A stretch of 64,000 nt of DNA from JALZVT01 sp964611345. Its GTDB lineage: Bacteria > Pseudomonadota > Gammaproteobacteria > Pseudomonadales > Azotimanducaceae. The translations under genes were made by a program, and so were the position numbers. The stretch is from NCBI GenBank assembly GCA_964611345.1, contig CAZSYU010000002.1, positions 1 through 64,000 on the forward strand, read 5' to 3'. The notes beneath the pieces are model-generated. The model was not told where the DNA came from and did not search any database. It worked only from the letters and a program-made list of their open reading frames with translations. This document shows positions 1-7,714 of the stretch, piece by piece (position 1 is the stretch's first letter; every line of letters begins with the position of its first letter).

Positions 1-1
1 G

Positions 2-2017
2 ATTTACGATCCACCTCGACATCGATATTTTCAGATCGATGTCGCCACGGTCGCGCTGTTAAAAAACTGGAGCGCCGGGAGTGTCGGCGAAGTTCGCGAG
101 GCAGCTTGTGCTGAGGTGGATGTAAGCTCCCCTGATATCGAAAAAGTTGTGCGCTTCCTGTATTTGAATTCACTCACGCTGTCACCTCCAGAAGGTGATT
201 CGAGCAACTATGCCGCTCAGGCGATGGCGGCGAAACATTCGAAGTCAAAGTGGCTGATTCATAACTACCTGTTCTTTCGCATTCCGTTTTTTCACCCACA
301 TGCCTTCCTGAGGAAAACTCAGTCAGCGACCGATCTGTTCTTCGCCCGTAGCTGGTGGATAGTTCTGGGCGCGGTTTTTTTGATATCGCTCTATCTGGTG
401 ATGCGCCAGTGGGACGAGTTTGTTCATACATTTCTCCACTTCTTTAATTTGAAAGGGCTTGCGCTCTATCTACTGTCGCTGGCGATTATTAAGTCCCTGC
501 ATGAACTAGGTCATGCCTATGCGCTAACGCGTTTCGGCGGCCGTGTGGCTACGATGGGCGTAGCTTTTCTGGTTATGTTTCCGGTGCTGTATACCGATAC
601 CACCGACAGTTGGAAGCTCCGGTCGAGACGAGAGCGCCTCATCGTGAGTGGTGCAGGCGTGGGGGTGGAGCTTACTATCGCCGTCCTTGCGACATTTGCC
701 TGGGCGTTTCTTCCGGACGGGCCCCTTAGAAGTGCAGTGTTCTTTGCTGCGACCACGAGTTGGGTGCTTAGCCTTGCAGTAAACCTCAATCCGCTGATTC
801 GGTTCGACGGCTATCACTTTCTGTCAGACGCGATTGGCGTGCAAAATTTGCAGGCGAGATCTTTTGCGTTTGGCCGTTGGGCCCTTCGGGAAGTGTTGTT
901 TGATCTTGGTGAGCCTGTGCCCGAAGAAACCACAAGAGCGCGTCGGCGTGCGCTCGCAATGTTTGCCTGGGCGTGCTGGGTTTATCGGTTTTTCCTTTTT
1001 CTTGCGATTGCGCTTCTGGTTTACACTTTCTTTTTCAAGGTGCTGGGGGTTCTTCTTTTTATCATTGAAATAGCGTGGTTTATCGTGATCCCAATATTCT
1101 CAGAGTTCAAGCAATGGTGGTCTCGACGCGCAGATATTGCGGCGCGCCCGCGAACACGTTGGTTAGTTGTCAGTTGTACCTGCGTCTTGGCGCTACTGTT
1201 GGTGCCTCTGCAGTGGACAGTGAAGATTCCGGCAGTTCTCGAGGTTTCTGAACAGTTCGCGATACACGTGCAAGGACCCGGACTTATCGATGCCGTTAGC
1301 GTTACTGAAGGCCAAAAAATACGTGCGGGAGATGTGCTCTTTACCATGAGGTCTCCTGAGCTTGATAATTTGGTGAGGCTGTCTGAGCGGCGCTTGCGTT
1401 TGGTTCAGGCGCGGCTGGATCGGACGATTGTGGATGCGCAAGACTTGGAGCAAAAAATGGTGTTGCAACGCGAGCGCGTGCGCGAAGAGGCGACGCTCAA
1501 AGGGCTGCACGCACAGCAGCAAGCCCTGCAGGTGATAGCTCCTCGTGATGGCGTTGTTGTAGATCTCGCTGAAGCCTTGCATCCAGGCCGCTGGATCAAT
1601 GATCAGCTGCAACTTGCGAACCTGGTTTCCAGTTCTGGTGTCCGAGTCAGGGGCTATGTGTCATCTCAGGAGGTAAGGCGGATTAGTAGCGGCGCTGCTT
1701 CTACTTTTGTACCCGACTCGATTGAGCTAGACACGCTCGACGGCAAGATCCTTAGCATCGCTGATGCTTACGCTGAACGCATTTCAATTCCTTCGCTCAC
1801 TTCTCGCTTTGAAGGGAACATTGCCGTTTCAGAAACCACTAGCGATCTCGAGCCTTTAGGCGCGTGGTATAGCGTGGTGGTAGAGCTTGATGAAGATGTA
1901 GCGGTGCCCGGTTGGGAAACCCGCGGCGTTGTACATACTGATGGCGAGGCCGAGAGCTTAATCGCTGTCGCCTGGCGCCAGATTATGCGCGTGTTGGTGC
2001 GGGAATCTTCAGTTTAG
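2..2017 (+). CDS. M50 site-2-protease-like membrane protein fused to HlyD-type adaptor domain (5' partial)
   Basis: The frame is open from the window edge. Codons before the first ATG (116) read as a continuation resembling the PqqD-like start of such proteins, so the gene begins upstream. Numbering from ATG 116: membrane segments surround HELGHAYAL at residue 129, the HExxH zinc motif of M50 proteases. A later NLNPLIRFDG supplies the N-P-x-x-D-G element with the third metal ligand. A further group of hydrophobic helices (about 285-325 and 350-365) leads to a lipoyl/HlyD-like barrel-sandwich part (GPGLIDAVSVTEGQKIRAGD), a coiled coil and a second barrel half. Proteins of this design usually accompany type I secretion or RiPP-like export systems; the partner genes must lie upstream. 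The family call is firm, the role inferred. Confidence 0.85.
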   Translation: MYDPPRHRYFQIDVATVALLKNWSAGSVGEVREAACAEVDVSSPDIEKVVRFLYLNSLTLSPPEGDSSNYAAQAMAAKHSKSKWLIHNYLFFRIPFFHPHAFLRKTQSATDLFFARSWWIVLGAVFLISLYLVMRQWDEFVHTFLHFFNLKGLALYLLSLAIIKSLHELGHAYALTRFGGRVATMGVAFLVMFPVLYTDTTDSWKLRSRRERLIVSGAGVGVELTIAVLATFAWAFLPDGPLRSAVFFAATTSWVLSLAVNLNPLIRFDGYHFLSDAIGVQNLQARSFAFGRWALREVLFDLGEPVPEETTRARRRALAMFAWACWVYRFFLFLAIALLVYTFFFKVLGVLLFIIEIAWFIVIPIFSEFKQWWSRRADIAARPRTRWLVVSCTCVLALLLVPLQWTVKIPAVLEVSEQFAIHVQGPGLIDAVSVTEGQKIRAGDVLFTMRSPELDNLVRLSERRLRLVQARLDRTIVDAQDLEQKMVLQRERVREEATLKGLHAQQQALQVIAPRDGVVVDLAEALHPGRWINDQLQLANLVSSSGVRVRGYVSSQEVRRISSGAASTFVPDSIELDTLDGKILSIADAYAERISIPSLTSRFEGNIAVSETTSDLEPLGAWYSVVVELDEDVAVPGWETRGVVHTDGEAESLIAVAWRQIMRVLVRESSV

Positions 2018-2103
2018 CGAAAGCGTAGGTTCTTGGTTCTACACACTACCTTCAACCAAGGAACAGACCCCTAAGCAGTTCTATCAAGACCGTTTCTCCA
2101 TTG

Positions 2104-2363
2104 CGCCGGCGTATGATCGATGACTTGACGCTACCTAAGCTCAACGATAAGACACAGATCGAGTACATCCGCGCCGTGAAACGATTTACTCGTTACTTGT
2201 CAGCCGCTCCCGCACTCAAGGCAAAGGCGGCCGTGATCGTAAAGCCATGCTCTCGCCGTTGCTGTTAGCAGTCCTGCCTGATTGGTGGAAGGAAGGTAAA
2301 CGGCTCGGCAAGGTGCTGTCCGGGGGCTCGTTGTTCCCGGGCATGAACCCGGTCAACCCCATT
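2104..2363 (+). pseudogene. Remnant of IS91-associated-type tyrosine recombinase
   Basis: From 2104 the frame reads LRRRMIDDLTLPKLNDKTQ and then YIRAVKRFTRYLS, the typical N-terminus of the short integrases that accompany IS91-like elements. At about 2205-2211 the reading jumps to another frame (from 2211), reading GKGGRDRKAMLSP and then LFPGMNPVNPI, which belongs to the catalytic half of the same family. The middle of the protein is missing and the C-terminus stops after the NPI motif. This is therefore an internally deleted, frameshifted relic and not a functional recombinase. It marks an old mobile-element insertion between the M50/HlyD gene and the TetR gene. Confidence 0.75.
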
Positions 2364-2461
2364 GTAATTCCCCCGGAAATTGACGGGGTTTCGAAATGGA
2401 TGCATCGAGCATGAAGCGCCGCAAAGAGATGGAACAGCAACAAGGCAAGCAACACCCGTAT

Positions 2462-2500
2462 GTTGATGATCTGCTCTTCCGAGTAGTGTCTACGCTTCAT
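2462..2500 (-). pseudogene. N-terminal scrap of an IS3-family transposase OrfA
   Basis: The first 13 codons read MKRRHYSEEQIIN, matching the usual start of IS3-family OrfA proteins (MKRxRYSEEQII). Similarity ends directly afterwards, and the rest of that frame does not look like a helix-turn-helix transposase. The fragment ends 8 bp from the stop codon of the neighbouring TetR gene, so an insertion here may have trimmed that gene's 3' end. Only the short match supports the call. Confidence 0.55.
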
Positions 2501-2508
2501 ATCCAGAC

Positions 2509-3060
2509 CTATTCGGACACAAGCAGACGTATCAGCGCTCTTTGTGCTTTTAGATGGTGCTGTTTGCCGCTCACCCGATCTATCAGGATGGCCCCTTCGA
2601 GGCCAGAAAGGATGGTTCTTGCGACAACGCGCGCATTCGCTGCACCGCCGGAGTGGTTCTGCGCAACGACGACGGTGAGCCAGTCTTCGGTGTCAAGGAA
2701 ATAGCGGGCGAGGGCGCTTCGACTGGTGGTATCGAGAGATTCAACTTCAGCCGCCATCATGCCGCAGAGACAAAATTTCTCGTTCTTTAGTGCGTCCTCG
2801 AACAGTTTGACGAAGGCATCGAGCTTTTTAACTGCGCCCTTCTTGTCATCATCAATCTGGCGCAGAGCCGCTGCGAATTCGGCGCTGTAACGCTCGATTA
2901 GCGCGATGGCCAGGTGCGACTTCTCTGGAAAGTAGTAATGGACGCTCGAGGATTTCACCCCAACCTGATCCGCAAGATTCCGAAAACTCAGATTATGCAG
3001 ACCGCTGCGTTGCACAGCGTCAGCAGCAGCGTTCTCAAGTTGTTCGCGTTTTTCTGACAT
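2509..3060 (-). CDS. TetR/AcrR-family transcriptional regulator
   Basis: A protein of 183 residues with a typical TetR N-terminal DNA-binding domain: an amphipathic first helix (NAAADAVQRSGLHNLSFRNL), then the helix-turn-helix with VGVKSSSVHYYFPEKSHLAIAL at about residues 33-54. The C-terminal ligand domain is not recognisable to a known effector. It is the nearest regulator to the VOC and CmcJ-like genes, whose shared upstream region holds two nearly identical inverted-repeat sites, so it is the best candidate to bind them (inference). The 3' end abuts transposase debris and could have lost a few residues. The start has a methionine in good position; no earlier ATG is in frame. Confidence 0.88.
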   Translation of the reverse strand: MSEKREQLENAAADAVQRSGLHNLSFRNLADQVGVKSSSVHYYFPEKSHLAIALIERYSAEFAAALRQIDDDKKGAVKKLDAFVKLFEDALKNEKFCLCGMMAAEVESLDTTSRSALARYFLDTEDWLTVVVAQNHSGGAANARVVARTILSGLEGAILIDRVSGKQHHLKAQRALIRLLVSE

Positions 3061-3204
3061 CGCCTCTCAATGCCTCGAATCAACGCCTCGAATTCAGGTG
3101 TGAGGCAGTTCGTATTGGGACCTCCTATAGAATAACACCTGGCGTCAAGAATGCTGCGGAAGCCGACCGGGCGCTGCCCGATCGGCGTTCGCTTTAACTA
3201 GCGC

Positions 3205-3573
3205 TTAGGTCATGTGGAAGAAGCACAGCTTGTTGCCATCTGGATCATGCACATAGCCGCCGTAGAAGAAATCAAAACGCTGGCCAGGGGCTCCGGCGCA
3301 GGTCGAGCCTAATTCTATGGCCTTGTTATACAGGGCTTCCGCGCCTTCTTTAGAGCCGCCCGGAATCGCGACCATCTGGCCGTTGCCGCAACTTTGGGGT
3401 CCTTCATCAGCTGGGGTACAAACGGCAAGCATGGCGCCACCCTCATCTGTGCCATAGAACTTAATTCGATCCATTTCCATAACTCGCTTGCCGCCAACCA
3501 GACCAAGTAGTTCGTCATAAAAAGCAACGGCCTTGGGTAGGTCTTTTGAGCCAAGAGTAGAATATCCAATCAT
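3205..3573 (-). CDS. VOC (glyoxalase/bleomycin-resistance-like) family protein
   Basis: The start at 3573 was chosen because AAGGAAA lies just upstream of the ATG; a longer frame to 3642 has no such signal. The product is 122 residues, normal for single-domain VOC proteins. It begins MIGYSTLGSKDLPKAVAFYD, the first beta-alpha unit. It ends with GGYVHDPDGNKLCFFHMT, where the DPDGN turn and following strand are typical of the family's second module. Metal ligands cannot be assigned with confidence and the substrate is unknown. It is transcribed away from the CmcJ-like gene and shares with it the region holding the duplicated operator-like site. Confidence 0.85.
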   Translation of the reverse strand: MIGYSTLGSKDLPKAVAFYDELLGLVGGKRVMEMDRIKFYGTDEGGAMLAVCTPADEGPQSCGNGQMVAIPGGSKEGAEALYNKAIELGSTCAGAPGQRFDFFYGGYVHDPDGNKLCFFHMT

Positions 3574-3679
3574 CGTTATTTCCTTGTATTTTGCTGGTGG
3601 CTGGCCCGGCGAGCGCGATATTGTGCGCTGACAAAGCCACACCAGGTCGTTATAGCGTCATCGCTAGGGCGAATATAAT

Positions 3680-3696
3680 CTATCTATTGGTAGGTA
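3680..3696. promoter_or_regulatory. Operator-like site, copy 1
   Basis: CTATCTATTGGTAGGTA forms an imperfect inverted repeat: the half GGTAGGTAGA is near-complementary to the left half, with 7 of 10 positions pairing. The same 17-mer with one change occurs 98 bp downstream. It sits between the divergent VOC and CmcJ-like genes, where a TetR-type repressor would be expected to act. Binding by the adjacent TetR is inference. Confidence 0.55.
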
Positions 3697-3777
3697 GACA
3701 ACCTTTTTTCGATAACCATCGTACAGCAACTTGGTGAAGTACCCTGTGCGGAACTAACTTAGTGCAATTTGATCTAC

Positions 3778-3794
3778 CTATCTACTGGTAGGTA
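3778..3794. promoter_or_regulatory. Operator-like site, copy 2
   Basis: CTATCTACTGGTAGGTA differs by a single base from the site at 3680 and contains the perfect core CTAC-TG-GTAG. It lies about 70 bp upstream of the preferred start of the CmcJ-like gene, while copy 1 is about 107 bp upstream of the VOC start. Such placement would let one regulator control both divergent units. Confidence 0.55.
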
Positions 3795-3861
3795 TTGTGT
3801 GATGCGCAATTTTTTCCTAAGGTGTGCCGCTTCTGGGCCTCGGGTAAACACCGTGATAAAT

Positions 3862-4683
3862 ATGGATACACAGAGAACAACACTGCAGTTCATTCGATCT
3901 GATTCCACAGGTACACCTAGTGTTAGTTACTCAGGGTTCGATGAAACACAACAGTACAGTGCTGACTATCTGTTTCAGGAGTCTGAGGTCATCAACGCGC
4001 GGGCACTGGCAAAGAAAAGATCGTTCAGCCTGGACAAGGAAGCGTTCAAACTGGTCGATTTTTCACCCTCAGAAATCGATTTTTTAAACCCAATACTCGT
4101 AAAAACAGCCTACTATCCCAGCGTCGAAGCGCTGGTGAAAAAGGCAACGGGTGCAGACCACGTTTTCGCTTTCGACCACACGGTACGGCGGGGAATTCAG
4201 GCTTCTAACAGGCACCCGGCTTATCACGTTCACAACGACTACACCTTCGACACAGGGATAACCCGGGCACGCGACTTCCTGGGGAGCGAGGTGATGGGGC
4301 AATTTGCAGGCAAAAGAATGATCCAGGTCAACGTTTGGCGGTCTATTGCGGGCGTGGTCGAGCAAGACCCTCTGGCGCTGTTGGACGCCACAACGCTCGA
4401 TATTTCCGACCTTGTGAAAACCGAGATTCGCTTTAACGACAGCAAGACTGGCGACACCCACTCAGGCGAAATATTCGCCTTGAAAAAGAACGACGCTCAA
4501 CGCTGGTACTACTTTCCTGAAATGGATTCTCATGAAGCCGTATTGATAAAAGGGTTTGATACTGACCCTTCCGTTTCTTGCTTTGCTATGCACAGCGCAT
4601 TTCCGCTGCCGGAACAAGGCCCACATAACAAGCCCAGACAAAGTATCGAAACCCGGGTGTACGGGTTTTATGATGCGGCATGA
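3862..4683 (+). CDS. CmcJ/NvfI/AsaB-family oxidoreductase
   Basis: A product of 273 residues from the ATG at 3862 (MDTQRTTLQF). An upstream in-frame ATG at 3769 would place the second operator-like site inside the gene and adds unconserved sequence, so the inner start is preferred although no strong ribosome site is visible. Family hallmarks are HNDYT, the block RMIQVNVWRSI with the following DPLALLDA, WYYFPEMDSHEAVLIKGFD, and the C-terminal SIETRVYGFYD. The family includes 7-alpha-cephem methoxylase subunit CmcJ and fungal hydroxylase/methyltransferase-like proteins; some members act as 2-oxoglutarate/Fe(II)-type enzymes. The actual substrate here is unknown. Confidence 0.8.
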   Translation: MDTQRTTLQFIRSDSTGTPSVSYSGFDETQQYSADYLFQESEVINARALAKKRSFSLDKEAFKLVDFSPSEIDFLNPILVKTAYYPSVEALVKKATGADHVFAFDHTVRRGIQASNRHPAYHVHNDYTFDTGITRARDFLGSEVMGQFAGKRMIQVNVWRSIAGVVEQDPLALLDATTLDISDLVKTEIRFNDSKTGDTHSGEIFALKKNDAQRWYYFPEMDSHEAVLIKGFDTDPSVSCFAMHSAFPLPEQGPHNKPRQSIETRVYGFYDAA

Positions 4684-4744
4684 GGAATTTCGAGTTCTAT
4701 CTGCTATCACTCAATTCGCTGAATCGTAACCAAGAGAGGACTCC

Positions 4745-5779
4745 ATGTATCGACGCCTAGCACTGTTTCTAACCCCCTTATTGTTGTGCGGTGCGATGAC
4801 TGCAACGGTTACGGCGGAGGAGGTCGCGCCGGGCGTAGTGCGCACGCCCGACTCAAGGTTTGAGAACCTCGAAGACTACCCGTTCGAGCCTAATTACATG
4901 GAGATTCAGGGCTTGCGTGTGCATTACCTGGATGAGGGTCCACGCGATGCGCCACCCATATTGCTGATACATGGCGAGCCCACCTGGAGCTACCTGTTTC
5001 GCAAGATGATCCCGGTATTCACTGCCGCAGGCCACCGGGTCATCGTGCCGGACCTTATTGGCTTTGGTAAGTCAGACAAGTTCACCGATGAGGATCGCTA
5101 CAGCTATCAGTTTCATGTTGATGTGATGGGTGAGCTGGTGAATCGCCTTAACCTCAAGGACGCGACCTTCTTCGGGCAAGACTGGGGTGGGTTGATTGGT
5201 CTGCGTGTTATTGGCGACCACCCGGAACGGTTTGCTCGCGTGGTGGTTTCGAATACGGGGTTACCAGCGGCATCAGGCCTGCAGGGCTGGCTCGCCTACC
5301 CATTATTCAAACTGGCGGTGTGGTGGCAGGGTGCAATGACGATGGAAGAACTGAGGAGTGAGCTGACCTTTCCGCGTTGGGTTGCCTATTCCTATTACGT
5401 GGACGAATTGCCGATCGGTGAGTTGCTGCAGTTTATGGGCGCCAAGACGGCTGTTGTTCAAGCCTACGAAGCCCCGTTCCCTGATGCCTCCTACAAGGCA
5501 GCCACCCAAATCATGCCGTATCTGGTGCCGTCGCAACTTCGGGAGAACGAACGGGTGTGGCAAGAAGTCTATGAAAAGTGGGAGAAGCCGTTTTTGGTGG
5601 CCTTTACCGACTCCGATCCCATATCCAAAGGCGGCGATGCCACTTTTGTGGAGCGCATACCCGGCGCGATCAACGTAACCATCAAAGGTGCCGGCCACTT
5701 CGTGCAGGAAGACGTTGGTGCGGAGTTGGCTGCAATGATCAACGACTTTATCGCTGGTAAAGAAGTGACCGGGTTTTAG
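4745..5779 (+). CDS. Haloalkane dehalogenase (HLD-I type) with signal peptide
   Basis: This alpha/beta hydrolase is expected to cleave carbon-halogen bonds to alcohol and halide. The oxyanion/halide loop HGEPTWSYLFRKMIP and the nucleophile elbow GQDWGG (Asp146, followed by the halide-binding Trp) match subfamily I, represented by DhlA. The catalytic His lies in GAGHFVQED (His318). Residues 1-25 form a clear signal peptide (Arg-Arg, hydrophobic core, AMTATVTAEE), so the enzyme is probably periplasmic, whereas many known dehalogenases are cytoplasmic. A GAGAGG-type ribosome site precedes the ATG. A GST and an epoxide hydrolase follow on the same strand, a sensible set for halogenated or epoxidised compounds. 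Confidence 0.9.
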   Translation: MYRRLALFLTPLLLCGAMTATVTAEEVAPGVVRTPDSRFENLEDYPFEPNYMEIQGLRVHYLDEGPRDAPPILLIHGEPTWSYLFRKMIPVFTAAGHRVIVPDLIGFGKSDKFTDEDRYSYQFHVDVMGELVNRLNLKDATFFGQDWGGLIGLRVIGDHPERFARVVVSNTGLPAASGLQGWLAYPLFKLAVWWQGAMTMEELRSELTFPRWVAYSYYVDELPIGELLQFMGAKTAVVQAYEAPFPDASYKAATQIMPYLVPSQLRENERVWQEVYEKWEKPFLVAFTDSDPISKGGDATFVERIPGAINVTIKGAGHFVQEDVGAELAAMINDFIAGKEVTGF

Positions 5780-5844
5780 CTGCTCGACAACTAATGCCAT
5801 GCATTAGACTATAAAGGTATTAACACTACCGGGGAGATAAAAAC

Positions 5845-6453
5845 ATGTTGAAACTGCACTTCGCGCCAAATTCTCGCGCGGGACGCATTGTCTGGTTACT
5901 GGAAGAACTGGACCTGCCCTACGACCTGAACCGCATGGACTTCCATCCCAAGGATCTGAAGTCGGACGAACACCGGGCCAGACATCCGCTGGGTCGGGTG
6001 CCAGTGCTTGATGATGGTGATATCAGCATCTTTGAATCTGGCGCCATCGTCGAATACATTCTTGAACGACACAAAAACGGCGGACTGAAGCCAGGTGTAG
6101 ATTCGCCCTTGTTTCCAGAGTACCTACAGTGGTTTCACTACTGTGAGGGCATGGTGATGCCGCCGGTCAACACCATTGTAGTGCAAACTATCCTGTTGCC
6201 GCCGGAACGGCAGGATGAGACGGCATTGAAGCAGGCGCAGAAACTACTAACCCGGGCGCTGGCACCCGTGGAGGAGGCGCTTGCGGGTCGAGAGTATCTG
6301 ATCGGCGATTTTTCTGCGGCTGACGTGATGCTCGGGCATTCCATGTTTATGAGCAATCGGTTGGGCTGCGTTACGGATGACATGACCAACATCAAGGGTT
6401 ATGTCGAGCGAATAGAAGCGCGCCCAGCGTTCCAGAAGGCCATGAGTAGCTAA
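5845..6453 (+). CDS. Glutathione S-transferase family protein
   Basis: A product of 202 residues. The N-terminal thioredoxin-like domain begins LKLHFAPNSRAGRIVWLLEE, with the cis-Pro segment GRVPVLDD and the glutathione-binding FESGAIVEYI. The C-terminal helical domain carries YLIGDFSAADVMLGHSM, the N-capping/hydrophobic-staple motif of GSTs. GGGGAG lies 7-10 bp before the ATG. Lying between a haloalkane dehalogenase and an epoxide hydrolase, it may conjugate or dehalogenate the same class of substrate; this is inferred from position only. Confidence 0.9.
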   Translation: MLKLHFAPNSRAGRIVWLLEELDLPYDLNRMDFHPKDLKSDEHRARHPLGRVPVLDDGDISIFESGAIVEYILERHKNGGLKPGVDSPLFPEYLQWFHYCEGMVMPPVNTIVVQTILLPPERQDETALKQAQKLLTRALAPVEEALAGREYLIGDFSAADVMLGHSMFMSNRLGCVTDDMTNIKGYVERIEARPAFQKAMSS

Positions 6454-6538
6454 GAGTCCGGACTAGAGTGGCTGCGAAAGATAAACAACGCAGCCACCCC
6501 GCCAATCAACTGATATCATTCAAAACTCAGGAGTATTC

Positions 6539-7681
6539 ATGGCCGACATTCGATCACTAGCCATCACGGTAGAAGAAAGTGCAATCGCTGACCTGCGCGA
6601 GCGCCTAAGTCGCACCCGTTGGCCCGACGCCGAGACCCCTGACGACTGGAGTCAGGGTATTCCTCTGGCTTATGTGCAAGAGGTGGCCGAGTACTGGCGT
6701 AACACCTACGACATGAACCGGCTGGCAGATCGTTTGAATGATTACCCACACTTCACCACAACCCTCGATGGGGTAGATGTGCACTTTCTGCATGCGCGTT
6801 CCAGCAACGCCAATGCAAAGCCGCTCATCCTCACGCATGGTTGGCCTGGTTCTGTGGTGGAGTTTCTTAAAGTCATTGGCCCTTTAACTGAACCGCAAGA
6901 TCATGGTGGCAATGCTGCAGATGCCTTTCATGTTGTCTGTCCGTCATTAGTGGGCTATGGCTGGTCTGGCAAGCCCACAAGTCCGGGTTGGGGCGTGGAG
7001 AAGATGGGTCTTGAGTGGGGCCGTCTCATGGCCCGGCTGGGGTACGAGAATTATTTGGCGCAGGGCGGTGACTGGGGCGCCATTGTTACCACTCACGTGG
7101 CACTGCAAGACCCTGAGCACTGCAAGGGTATTCACCTCAACATGGTGGTGGCACCACCGCCGTCAGATATGATGGAGGATCTTTCCGAGTTAGAACAGTC
7201 CGCACTTGCCGGTATGCAGCACTATCAACAGTGGGACTCGGGTTATTCAAAACAACAAAGCACGCGCCCACAAACCGTTGGCTATGGGTTGGTGGATTCG
7301 CCAGTGGGTCAGATGGCCTGGATACTAGAGAAATTCTGGGCCTGGACCGACTGTGATGGCCATCCTGAGAACGTGCTCACCCGCGATGAGATGCTGGATA
7401 ACGTGATGGTGTATTGGCTGAACGCGGCCGGTGCATCCTCTGCACGTCTGTACTGGGAAAGCTTTGGGAGCAGTGGAGCGGGCGATGTTGTTGCCACACC
7501 AATGGGCGGCAGTATTTTCCCGAAAGAGATTTTCCGCACGTCCCGCCGCTGGGCAGAGCGGCGCTTCAGCAGCATCGTGTACTGGAATGAGTTGAATAAG
7601 GGCGGTCATTTCGCCGCTTTTGAGCAACCACAACAGTTTGTCAGCGAGGTCCAAGGCTGTTTTAGCGAGATTGCGATCTAA
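6539..7681 (+). CDS. Epoxide hydrolase (EHN domain plus alpha/beta hydrolase)
   Basis: A product of 380 residues, the usual length of microsomal-type bacterial epoxide hydrolases. Residues 1-105 form the N-terminal EHN region (LRERLSRTRWPDAE; WRNTYDMNRLADRLN). The core contains the oxyanion motif HGWPGSVVEF and the nucleophile elbow GGDWGA (Asp178). The C-terminal NKGGHFAAFEQP supplies the catalytic His. It converts epoxides to diols in the cytoplasm; no signal peptide is seen. CAGGAG precedes the ATG. It is the last gene of the dehalogenase-GST-hydrolase run and converges on the lipoprotein hydrolase at 7715. Confidence 0.93.
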   Translation: MADIRSLAITVEESAIADLRERLSRTRWPDAETPDDWSQGIPLAYVQEVAEYWRNTYDMNRLADRLNDYPHFTTTLDGVDVHFLHARSSNANAKPLILTHGWPGSVVEFLKVIGPLTEPQDHGGNAADAFHVVCPSLVGYGWSGKPTSPGWGVEKMGLEWGRLMARLGYENYLAQGGDWGAIVTTHVALQDPEHCKGIHLNMVVAPPPSDMMEDLSELEQSALAGMQHYQQWDSGYSKQQSTRPQTVGYGLVDSPVGQMAWILEKFWAWTDCDGHPENVLTRDEMLDNVMVYWLNAAGASSARLYWESFGSSGAGDVVATPMGGSIFPKEIFRTSRRWAERRFSSIVYWNELNKGGHFAAFEQPQQFVSEVQGCFSEIAI

Positions 7682-7714
7682 GTCCCTGCGGCGTACTCGC
7701 TTACTGATTTTACC

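Noticed and set aside
2396..2790. Plus-strand open frames opposite the TetR gene
   Set aside because: Antisense shadows without recognisable family sequence.
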